Source: Chondromyces crocatus (GTDB taxonomy: Bacteria; Myxococcota_A; Polyangia; Polyangiales; Polyangiaceae). From it: 64,000 bases of DNA. The position numbers and the translations under genes were made by a program. A model generated the notes under the pieces. It was given only the letters and a program-made list of their open reading frames with translations, made no database searches and was not told the origin of the DNA. The stretch is from positions 2,618,001 through 2,682,000 of the forward strand of contig NZ_CP012159.1 in the NCBI RefSeq assembly GCF_001189295.1. The letters run 5' to 3'. Of the stretch, positions 28,622 through 35,641 are shown piece by piece; the stretch's first letter is position 1, and each line of letters starts with the position of its first letter.

Positions 28622-30115
28622 ATGCAGCTCCCCCCCAGGACGGCCTCCAGCCAGGTCCACCTCGCGCATGCGACGCACTTCGACGCCACCGAGGAGGCCT
28701 GGCGCACGGCCGAGATCCTCGACCCGGCGCAGGGCGTCCTCCTCCAGGAGGCCGCGGCGCCGCTCAGGGCCCAGGCCAGCGCACTCTCGGCACGGCTCGC
28801 GGCCCGGGTGCAGGCCGAGGCAGCGACGCGCCTGGCGCGGGTGAGGTTCCGGACGCGGGATCACGTGCTCGGCCAGCGGCTCATGGCGTGCAGTGACGGC
28901 CTCCTCAACGGCCCGGCGCAGCGGAGCCGCGACGACGCGCTCTACCGCACGGTGATGCTCGGGCGCTCGGCCAGCTCGATCAAGAAGGCGAAGCCGCGTG
29001 AGGAGCCCGAGCTCGTCCTCCGCGTGCGCGCGCAGCTCGCCGTGGCGCCGGAGTTCCCGGGGAAGGAGCGCCTCCTCGCCGACCTCGACGACGCGGTGGC
29101 GCGGAGCCTCGACGCCCGCGCGGCGCTCGACGCTGCCTTGAAGGCCGAGCACCTCGCGGCCGACGCGGAGATGACGGCGCGGAGCGACCTGCGCCACGCC
29201 CTCGAACAGGCGCACGGCAGGTTGCGCGCGGCGTTTCCAGGGCAGCGTGACTTCGTGGAGTCGTTCTTCGTGCGCCGGAGCAAGAAGAAGCCGGCGAGTG
29301 AGGGGACGACGGCTGCTCCGACGGGTGGGGACAGTGGAGGGGAGCGCGAGGGGCCGAAGCCCGGCTCGACGGGCGGGGATGTCGGAGGCAAGAGCGAGGG
29401 CGCGACGCTCGGCTCGACGGGCGGGGATGTCGGAGGCAAGAGCGAGGGCACGACGCTCGGCTCGCGGGGTGGGGACGATGGAGGCGAGCGCGAGAGCCTG
29501 CTCCGTCCATCCCGAGGGGCTGTCCGCGCGGTCTCGCGGTGCAGACTGGCGCGTGACGGGGACGGTGTTCGCGCGCTCTCGCGGTACGAGCCGGGTCGCC
29601 ACGGGAGGGGTGGCTCATCGCCCTCGCGCTGGGCTCGCATGGGGCTGCGTCGACGTGTGCGCCGCGCCGTGCGCGCTTCACGAGCATGTCGTGATGTGCG
29701 ATTGGATCTCAGCATCGGGGGAGCTTCTCGTCTTCGGCGCTCGACCCTCGCCACCGGAGGTTTCCATGCCTGGCCGTTTCTCTTTCTGCGTCATGTTCGC
29801 GCTGGTGCTCGCAATGCCCGGGTTCTCGGCGTGCAGCCGCGAGTCCGCGACGCCCGACGGCGAGGTGGATGGGATGCGCAGCCGTACGGTGCAGGTGCGC
29901 GCCGGCGCCGAGCTGGTCGCCGAGCTGTTCTTCGAGGAGAACAAGCTCCAGCGTGTCGAGTTCAAGACGAAAGATCAGGCCCTGCGGGACAAGTTCCAGG
30001 CGAGGCTGGATACCATTCTCGAGAAGGCGCAGCGGGAAGGGCTCCACATGGACTTCCACGAGATGTGGCCGGGAGGGGTGCGCGCCTGGCTCGTCACGCG
30101 GCCCAAGCCGGGTGA
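28622..30115 (+). CDS. Hypothetical protein, helical, with 48-bp repeats and a doubtful C-terminus
   Basis: The first ~230 residues look coding: good third-position G/C, a GAGG 7 nt before the ATG, and an Ala/Arg/Leu-rich helical sequence (VLLQEAAAPLRAQASALSARLAARVQ; KERLLADLDDAVARSLDARAAL). A 16-residue repeat (TGGDVGGKSEGATLGS) follows at about 234-297. Beyond about 29512 the frame becomes Arg-rich and overlaps the next lipoprotein gene by 350 bp in another frame, so those ~200 residues are probably not native; a lost stop or frameshift near the repeat array would explain it. No family recognised. Confidence 0.5.
   Translation: MQLPPRTASSQVHLAHATHFDATEEAWRTAEILDPAQGVLLQEAAAPLRAQASALSARLAARVQAEAATRLARVRFRTRDHVLGQRLMACSDGLLNGPAQRSRDDALYRTVMLGRSASSIKKAKPREEPELVLRVRAQLAVAPEFPGKERLLADLDDAVARSLDARAALDAALKAEHLAADAEMTARSDLRHALEQAHGRLRAAFPGQRDFVESFFVRRSKKKPASEGTTAAPTGGDSGGEREGPKPGSTGGDVGGKSEGATLGSTGGDVGGKSEGTTLGSRGGDDGGERESLLRPSRGAVRAVSRCRLARDGDGVRALSRYEPGRHGRGGSSPSRWARMGLRRRVRRAVRASRACRDVRLDLSIGGASRLRRSTLATGGFHAWPFLFLRHVRAGARNARVLGVQPRVRDARRRGGWDAQPYGAGARRRRAGRRAVLRGEQAPACRVQDERSGPAGQVPGEAGYHSREGAAGRAPHGLPRDVAGRGARLARHAAQAG
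29321..29512. repeat. 48-bp minisatellite, four units
   Basis: Units at 29321-29368, 29369-29416, 29417-29464 and 29465-29512. The middle two are nearly identical; the outer two are degenerate. They encode 16-residue Gly/Ser/Glu-rich repeats within the preceding hypothetical gene and may be where its reading frame changed. Confidence 0.8.
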
Positions 30116-30182
30116 GGAGTACTTCACCAAGGGCATCCTCTGGCATCTGGGCGACGACACGTTCACCGTCAGCGCGAAGTGA
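29766..30182 (+). CDS. Small lipoprotein, family of three in this window (copy 1)
   Basis: A 138-residue lipoprotein (signal MPGRFSFCVMFALVLAMPGFSACSR, lipobox FSAC). The mature domain of about 100 residues is shared with the genes at 30260 and 33386: AELVAELFFEENKLQRVEFK, DQALRDKFQARLDTILEKAQ, REGLHMDF and a closing WHLGDDTFTVSAK. Eight to ten residues around GVRAWLVTRPKPGEEYFTKG are also kept. I do not recognise the family. Copies 1 and 2 are 78 bp apart on the same strand and probably co-transcribed. Confidence 0.8.
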   Translation: MPGRFSFCVMFALVLAMPGFSACSRESATPDGEVDGMRSRTVQVRAGAELVAELFFEENKLQRVEFKTKDQALRDKFQARLDTILEKAQREGLHMDFHEMWPGGVRAWLVTRPKPGEEYFTKGILWHLGDDTFTVSAK

Positions 30183-30259
30183 TGTCGTGAGACGCGGTCT
30201 TTTGCTGGCCTCGAAGACGCTCCGTTTCCGGTGTCTGACGTCAGTGCTCGGAGGTTCTC

Positions 30260-30826
30260 GTGGCTGGTCGCTCCTGGTCTCACGTCGTGCTCACGCTGCT
30301 GTTCGCTGCGTCCTCGGTGTCGTTGATGGCTTGCAGCCGCTCCGAACCGTCGGCCGGCGACTCGGATCCGGCTGCCATGGACCCGAAGCCGGGTGGGAGC
30401 GACCTGAAGCCGGCTGGCAGTGACCCGAAGCCGGCTGGCAGTGACCCGAAGCCGGCTGGCAGTGACCCGAAGTCGGCTGGGAGCGATCCGAAGCCATCGG
30501 CCGGCGGCCTGGATCCGGAACGCAGCGCCACCTTGCAGGCAAGCGTCCGCGCCGAGGTGGTCGCAGAGCTGGTCTTCGAGGAGAACAAGCTCCTGCGCGT
30601 CGACTACGAGACGCAGGATCAGGCGCTGCGGGACAGATTCCAGGCGAGGCTGGATACCGTGCTGGGGAAGGCGCAGCGAGAAGGGCTCCACATGGACTTC
30701 CACCAGACGCTTCCGGACGGGGCCCGCGGCTGGTTCCTCGCGCGGCCCAAGCCGGGGGAGGCGCACTTCACCAAGGCCATGCTCTGGCATCTGGGCGACG
30801 ACACGTTCACCGTCCGCAGGAAGTGA
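30260..30826 (+). CDS. Small lipoprotein family (copy 2) with heptapeptide repeat linker
   Basis: A 188-residue lipoprotein starting at GTG with GAGG 6 nt upstream; signal ends LMACSR. Unlike its two relatives it has a linker of six heptads, SDPKPAG-like, between residues about 40 and 81. The C-terminal domain repeats the family pattern: AEVVAELVFEENKLLRVDYE, DQALRDRFQARLDTVLGKAQ, GLHMDFHQTLPDGARGW, WHLGDDTFTVRRK. Function unknown; the linker could span the periplasm or peptidoglycan. Confidence 0.8.
   Translation: MAGRSWSHVVLTLLFAASSVSLMACSRSEPSAGDSDPAAMDPKPGGSDLKPAGSDPKPAGSDPKPAGSDPKSAGSDPKPSAGGLDPERSATLQASVRAEVVAELVFEENKLLRVDYETQDQALRDRFQARLDTVLGKAQREGLHMDFHQTLPDGARGWFLARPKPGEAHFTKAMLWHLGDDTFTVRRK
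30377..30502. repeat. 6 x 21-bp in-frame tandem repeat in lipoprotein copy 2
   Basis: Six 21-bp units; those at 30419-30439 and 30440-30460 are identical (AGTGACCCGAAGCCGGCTGG core). They encode the Ser-Asp-Pro-Lys-Pro-Ala-Gly linker. Confidence 0.9.
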
Positions 30827-31289
30827 TGCCACTCGTTCCCGGGGTCGCGCCTCGCGGCCTGAGCTCGGTGAGGGCCACGGGCCGCCTCGGGGCCCGAGCG
30901 ACGAGGGGGTGACCAGCGCCCTCTGCTCGACGGCGCGCTCGGTGAGGGGGCGCGAGCGGGGAGGGGGCACGAGCGGGGATCGCACTGCGCGGGGGTGAGC
31001 ACGCCATGGGGCGCTCGCGATGTCTCCTCGTCATCCCGCAGGTCAGCGATTTGGCCGGTTGGACAGATTATCAATCGGGTGGACAAGTCGCGCGCGCTGC
31101 CGCATGCTTGGACTCGTCGACGGCTCGGGGGTCCCCGCGTGCTGGCGGCGCGCACCGTCACGTGCGCGTCGTCGATGCGGCGTCCGCGTCGTCTGATCAC
31201 ACGGATCGAGATTCGCTTCGGGTGGTGGCGTCGCTTGCGCGCGGCGCGCGGCCGAGCAGCGTCGCGACCATCCCTTTCACGAGGTGCCC
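30827..31289. other. Intergenic region without recognised gene
   Basis: In this 463-bp gap I see no gene, terminator or promoter I would defend. A short GCGAGCGGGGAGGGGGC-type near-duplication lies at about 30950-30978. Confidence 0.4.
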
Positions 31290-32147
31290 ATGTCGAAAGT
31301 CGTCTTGCTTGCGCTCACGGTCGCGGCGTCGTCGCTGCTCGGTTGCACGATCGAGGACGCCACCGAGCCGGATCCCTCCGCCGGTCCGAGCGAACCCGCG
31401 GATCGCACGTTCTCGGCGAGCGATGGCGTCACGCTGCATTACGTGGAGTATCCAGGTCCTGGCTCGCCCGTCATGCTGCTGCACGGTTTCCTGGGCTCGG
31501 CGCAAGGGAACTGGATTGCGCCCGGGATTTCCGCCGCCATTGCCGCGCGCCATCGGGTGGTGCTGCTCGATCAGCGGGGGCATGGCGAAAGCGACAAGCC
31601 CGAGGACGCTTCGGCGTACGGCGAGCGCATGCTGACGGACGTGATCGAGCTGCTCGACCACCTCGACATCCCTCGGGCTCACCTCGGCGGTTATTCGATG
31701 GGCGGCGCCATGACGCTCGGGTTGATGCGGCTATCGCCGGAGCGGTTCATCACGGCGACCGTCGGTGCCATGGGGCTGGAGGAGACGGAGGAGAGCTTCC
31801 GCACCGCCGCCGAAGCGATGGATCCGCAGGGGACCGATCCCGACGAGGAGAAGATCCTCGAGATGGCCGGCGCGGGCGAGCCGCCGGATCCGCTCGTCGT
31901 GGAGGCCATCGTGAAGGGGCACGGCACGTGGTGGCCTCCGGCCGTCGAGCTGCGCGCGATCGCGTTCCCGGTCCTCTCGATCATCGGCGAGTTCGACGAG
32001 CCCTACTCCACCACCTCGCGGCTGCGGCGAGAGCTGCCGAACCTGAAGACCGTGATCGTACCCGGCCGAACGCACCTGACGACGATCATCGACCCGATGC
32101 TCCGCGATGGCATCGCGTCCTTCGTCGACGCCCACGACGAGCCCTAG
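31290..32147 (+). CDS. Alpha/beta hydrolase lipoprotein
   Basis: A 285-residue lipoprotein (MSKVVLLALTVAASSLLGC, lipobox SLLGC) with an alpha/beta-hydrolase fold. The oxyanion-hole HGFLGSAQGNW is near residue 70, DQRGHGESDKPED near 96, nucleophile GGYSMGGAM (Ser about 138), acid GEFDEPYS about 234 and His in PGRTHLTT about 255. The triad is complete. Surface location suggests hydrolysis of an external ester or lactone; the substrate is unknown. ATG at 31290 has GAGG 5 nt upstream. Its 3' end overlaps the convergent Uma2 frame by 62 bp. Confidence 0.85.
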   Translation: MSKVVLLALTVAASSLLGCTIEDATEPDPSAGPSEPADRTFSASDGVTLHYVEYPGPGSPVMLLHGFLGSAQGNWIAPGISAAIAARHRVVLLDQRGHGESDKPEDASAYGERMLTDVIELLDHLDIPRAHLGGYSMGGAMTLGLMRLSPERFITATVGAMGLEETEESFRTAAEAMDPQGTDPDEEKILEMAGAGEPPDPLVVEAIVKGHGTWWPPAVELRAIAFPVLSIIGEFDEPYSTTSRLRRELPNLKTVIVPGRTHLTTIIDPMLRDGIASFVDAHDEP

Positions 32148-32793
32148 CGCAATCGGCTCGACGCGCCTCGTCCACGAGCGGCCGAGACCCTGGTTCATGC
32201 TCGTCGGCGCCGAACAGCAGGTCGATGGGAAGCTCGATGGCCTCGAAGGGCGCTGCGTGGACGCGCTCGCCGCGTGATGCGCTGAGGACGAGCGTGTAGC
32301 CGTCCTCGATCCAGCGGTACACCTGCAGTGTCTCGTCCCTCGGATCGAGGAGCCAGTAGTAGGGAACCTGGGCCCGGTGGTGCCCCCACATCTTCTTCAC
32401 GGTGTCGGTCGCGGCGTTGGATGGCGAGATGATCTCGCAGAGCCAATCGGGGCGCGTGGCGATGGGCACCGTGGTGGGCAGACTCGTCAGTCGCTCGCGG
32501 CGCCAGCCAGCGAGGTCGGGTCGGTAGACCTGTCCAGGACCGAGTTCGATGAGCACCTCGGTCGCGAACCACCAGCCGCCCGGCCGTTCGGGAGGGCCGC
32601 CGGGGGGACGCCGCCCGAAGGGACCGACCAGGGTGGCGCCGAGGTTGAGTTGAATGCCACCATGGCCGCCTGACGCTGCCTCCTTGGGGATGAGCTGACC
32701 GTCGATGATCTCGTGGCGCTGCTCCTCGGGCAGCGCGAGAAGCTGGGCCACCGTGGCGGGCTCCCCAGGAGGTTCACGGGCAGGGCGGCTCAT
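32086..32793 (-). CDS. Uma2-family (DUF820) putative restriction-endonuclease-fold protein
   Basis: A 235-residue protein of the Uma2 family, which has a PD-(D/E)XK-like nuclease fold and is abundant in cyanobacteria and myxobacteria; biological role unclear. Visible marks: EQRHEIIDGQLIPKE near residue 25, VYRPDLAGWRRERL about 90, PDWLCEIISPSNAATDTVKKM about 116 and QVPYYWLLDPRDETLQVYR about 142. The tail after about residue 205 is Arg-rich and overlaps the neighbouring hydrolase gene, so it may have lost its original stop. Confidence 0.85.
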   Translation of the reverse strand: MSRPAREPPGEPATVAQLLALPEEQRHEIIDGQLIPKEAASGGHGGIQLNLGATLVGPFGRRPPGGPPERPGGWWFATEVLIELGPGQVYRPDLAGWRRERLTSLPTTVPIATRPDWLCEIISPSNAATDTVKKMWGHHRAQVPYYWLLDPRDETLQVYRWIEDGYTLVLSASRGERVHAAPFEAIELPIDLLFGADEHEPGSRPLVDEARRADCARARRGRRRRTRCHRGASGR

Positions 32794-32886
32794 CCCCTCA
32801 CCTTGGCGACTCCAGTTGTCTCCAGGAAGCGAAGCGTCCCACGGGGCCGTGTCCGGGCCGAGCGCGGACAGGGCGGAACACCAGGC

Positions 32887-33237
32887 CTACTCGAGTTCAC
32901 GCTCTTCGCGCGTGCAGCGATCCAGGAATGCTCGATCGGCTTCGGAGAGCTCCAGCCTCTTGAAGCCTGGCCATCGAGGGATCTCACGCAGCGCGTCTTG
33001 CCATGCGTTCTGAAGCGCCGCGGCATCGGGGCCCCAGTGCGCTGGCGGGACATGACGGTGCATGAGCCCTCGAATGAACCATAAAATGCAGAGCAGATCG
33101 TAGGCCGCTTCGGAGACGGCCGTGGGCTCCTCATCCGGCCAGACGAGGTGACTTTTCACGAGTTCATAGGATGGCTCGGACGCGGGGTCGTATTCGAGTC
33201 GTTCGATTTTCTCTCGGTCCAGTTCAGAGAATCGCAT
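32887..33237 (-). CDS. Hypothetical protein, 116 residues
   Basis: A small acidic soluble protein, MRFSELDREKIERLEYDPAS to CTREERELE, with a hydrophobic helix AAYDLLCILWFIRGLMHRHV near the middle and Trp-containing C-terminal helices. No family recognised. GAGGG lies about 9 nt before the ATG at 33237, which supports this start over the longer open frame. It is divergent from lipoprotein copy 3. Confidence 0.65.
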   Translation of the reverse strand: MRFSELDREKIERLEYDPASEPSYELVKSHLVWPDEEPTAVSEAAYDLLCILWFIRGLMHRHVPPAHWGPDAAALQNAWQDALREIPRWPGFKRLELSEADRAFLDRCTREERELE

Positions 33238-33385
33238 CGCTTCGCCCTCACGATCGGGTCGTCGCTGGCGTGGACTGCCGGAAGCGTTGCCAGCTTGCGG
33301 CGATGCGCGTGCAGGCGGCTGGTGGCGGCCTGGAACGCTCTCTCGTAGTCTCGGCTCCCCACTCTCCAGCTCGATGGAGTCTCGC

Positions 33386-33802
33386 ATGGTTCAGCTTCCC
33401 GGACGCATCCTTCGAGGTGCGTTGCTCCTCCTCGCGCTCTCTTCCACGGCCTGTAATCGATCGACGCCGGCTGGTGACGACATGGACACAGCGCGGAACT
33501 GGGCGCTCCAGGTGAGCGTCCGCGCCGAGGTGGTCGCCGAGCTGATCTTCGAGGAGAACAAGCTCGCCCGCGTCGAGTACAAGTCGCAAGATCCAGCGCT
33601 GCGCGACGGCTTCCAGACGCGGCTGGATTCCGTCATGGAGGAGGCGCGACGAGAGGGCCTCGCCATCAAGTTTCACCTGCCTGACGGGAACGGGGAGCAT
33701 GGCGGGCTGTATGGCGCGCAGCCCAGGCCCGGTGAGCCCTTCTTCACCCAGGCGATGCGTGAGCACCTGGGCGACGGCACGTTCTCCATCCGGGTGAAGT
33801 GA
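33386..33802 (+). CDS. Small lipoprotein family (copy 3)
   Basis: A 138-residue lipoprotein, the same length as copy 1, with signal MVQLPGRILRGALLLLALSSTAC. The family domain is clear: AEVVAELIFEENKLARVEYK, DPALRDGFQTRLDSVMEEAR, REGLAIKFHLPDG, EPFFTQAM and HLGDGTFSIRVK. It is separated from copies 1 and 2 by three unrelated genes. ATG at 33386 has GGAG 7 nt before it; an ATG at 33374 lacks one. Confidence 0.8.
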   Translation: MVQLPGRILRGALLLLALSSTACNRSTPAGDDMDTARNWALQVSVRAEVVAELIFEENKLARVEYKSQDPALRDGFQTRLDSVMEEARREGLAIKFHLPDGNGEHGGLYGAQPRPGEPFFTQAMREHLGDGTFSIRVK

Positions 33803-33838
33803 GGTCTCTTCGCGGGGGGGAGGCCCCGATGCGCTCGC

Positions 33839-35395
33839 TCAGAGCACGGCGAAGGTCACCGAGGCGGTGGGGACGGGGGATCGCGGCGCGAGGTGGAGTT
33901 CGCGCTGGAGCTGCACGGTGAAGGTGGTCCCGGCGGCGTCGGAGTGGACGCCGATGGTGCCGCCGTGGCCCTTCACGATCTGGTCGACGATGTAGAGGCC
34001 GAGGCCGACGCTGCGTGTGGCGGAGAGTTCGCGGTTCACGCCGCGTTTGAACGGCTCGAAGAGGCTCGGGCGGAGTTCGTCGGGGATGGGGCCGTTGCGG
34101 TTCAGGTTGTGGATGCGCAGCGCGATCAAATCGTCGTCGGCGTGGGTTTCGGCGGTGATCGTCGAGTCGCCTGGGCTGTGGATGATGGCGTTGGAGAGCA
34201 GGTTGGAGATGACCTGGGCGATGCGCTCGGGGTCGCAGGCGACGGTGTCGTTGCCCTCGCAGTTCAGGACGATGCGGCGGTCGGGGTGGGCGGTCTGGAT
34301 CTCCTCGACGCCTTGACGGAGCAGGTCGTGCAGCAGGGTGGGGCGCGGGTGGATCAGGAGGCCGCCGCCAGCGCGCGCCTGGCTGAAGTCGAGCAGGTCG
34401 TAGATCAGGCGGTGGGAGCGCTGGATGCTCGAGCGAATGCGGGTCGCCGCGCGCAGCACGTCAGGATTGCCGGGGGCGAGCCTGGTGAGCAGGGTCGCGT
34501 CCATGTTGATGGCGTGGAGCGGGTTGCGCAGGTCGTGGCTCACGATGGCGAGCAGCTCCTGGGAGAGGGTGGCGGCGCGGGTGGCCTCGTCGACGAGCTG
34601 CTGGCGCTCGCTGGCGTCGCGCAGGGCCGTGTCGAGGTTGGCCCGCAGGCTGGTGAGGACCTCCTGGAGGCGGCGCGCAGCGAGTTCCGCGAGGCGAGGG
34701 TGCTCTTCGTCGCGCTCGTGGGCGGTCTGCGCGAAGTGGTCGTACTGGGCGCTCAGCCAGTCGGGCTGGGGGAGGCGCAGGAGATCGGCGCCCGGTGGCG
34801 CGTGGGCCATGAGGGGGTCGATGTTGCCGAGGTAGCGCTGGTCCAGCTCGTAGGACACCTCGGGGTGCGCGGTGACCCATTCGTGGCAGGAGCGGTTGTA
34901 GGCGACGAAGAGAAGGAGCCAGTCGTAGTCGGGCCGCGTGATCACCTGGCGGAGGAGGGGCCGCGCGACCTCGGCGGCGGGGCCGCCCAGGTAGACGGCG
35001 CAGCAGAGGGTGTGGATCGCCTGCTCTTGCGGCTCGCTCAGCGCGGCGATCGTGGACGGGGGCATGCCCTGGAGCTGCGTCATGGCGTCGCGGAGGGCCG
35101 TGTCGTCGGGGATCGGGGACTGCAGGAAGCCGAAGATGTCGCGGCTGGTGACCCCGAGCGGGACGAGGGTGCAGGCGTGGCAGATCAAGCAGTACTTGAT
35201 GCTGCAGTAGCGTCCGAGGAGGGCGCCCACCTTCTCCTTGAAGACGGGAGGTAAGGGGTTGTCGAGGTAGGCATCGACGGTGGTCCGCCACAGCCCGGCG
35301 AGGAGCTGTGGGTCGTGCTTTGCGGCCACGAAGAATGGTGGAATGAAACCGAGTCGCCGCTCGATCGCGTCGAGCGTGGGATCCTGCGCGGTCAT
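33839..35395 (-). CDS. Histidine kinase fused to an AhpD/carboxymuconolactone decarboxylase-like domain
   Basis: A 518-residue cytoplasmic protein. The N-terminal ~200 residues resemble AhpD-like/CMD proteins: IPPFFVAAKHDPQLLAGLW, then KVGALLGRYCSIKYCLICHA with a CxxCH motif at about 69-73. A helical linker (about 240-275) leads to a HisKA domain with SHDLRNPLHAINMD (phosphoryl His about 285). The ATPase domain has N-box SNLLSNAIIHSP and G2 box SVGLGLYIVDQIVKGHGG. No membrane segments are seen. The CxxCH could sense thiol or peroxide state, by analogy with AhpD; this is inference. No response regulator is adjacent. ATG at 35395 starts MTAQDPTLDAIERRLG. Confidence 0.85.
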   Translation of the reverse strand: MTAQDPTLDAIERRLGFIPPFFVAAKHDPQLLAGLWRTTVDAYLDNPLPPVFKEKVGALLGRYCSIKYCLICHACTLVPLGVTSRDIFGFLQSPIPDDTALRDAMTQLQGMPPSTIAALSEPQEQAIHTLCCAVYLGGPAAEVARPLLRQVITRPDYDWLLLFVAYNRSCHEWVTAHPEVSYELDQRYLGNIDPLMAHAPPGADLLRLPQPDWLSAQYDHFAQTAHERDEEHPRLAELAARRLQEVLTSLRANLDTALRDASERQQLVDEATRAATLSQELLAIVSHDLRNPLHAINMDATLLTRLAPGNPDVLRAATRIRSSIQRSHRLIYDLLDFSQARAGGGLLIHPRPTLLHDLLRQGVEEIQTAHPDRRIVLNCEGNDTVACDPERIAQVISNLLSNAIIHSPGDSTITAETHADDDLIALRIHNLNRNGPIPDELRPSLFEPFKRGVNRELSATRSVGLGLYIVDQIVKGHGGTIGVHSDAAGTTFTVQLQRELHLAPRSPVPTASVTFAVL

Positions 35396-35641
35396 CGTCG
35401 TCTCCCCCTGACAGCCGGCGGGAACGGCTGCTCTCGAAGAGCGTAGCAGTTCCTTTGACGGTCGATCAGCTCCGATCGAGGGCGTGTCGTGGCGTGGTCT
35501 GCGTGGCGTGGTGCGCCGTGGCGTGGTCCGAGGGGGGGGGCTTGCCGTTGAGGGCGCGTGGGGCCGCATGGGGACGGATCGCGGGGGAGCGAAGGCGGGA
35601 GGCGCGGTCGCGATCGAGGGGCTGCACCCGGGCGGAGACGG

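Noticed and set aside
26942-29602. 886-codon minus-strand open frame over the vWA and hypothetical genes
   Set aside because: Antisense to the vWA domain and repeat arrays; no family features or ribosome-binding site.
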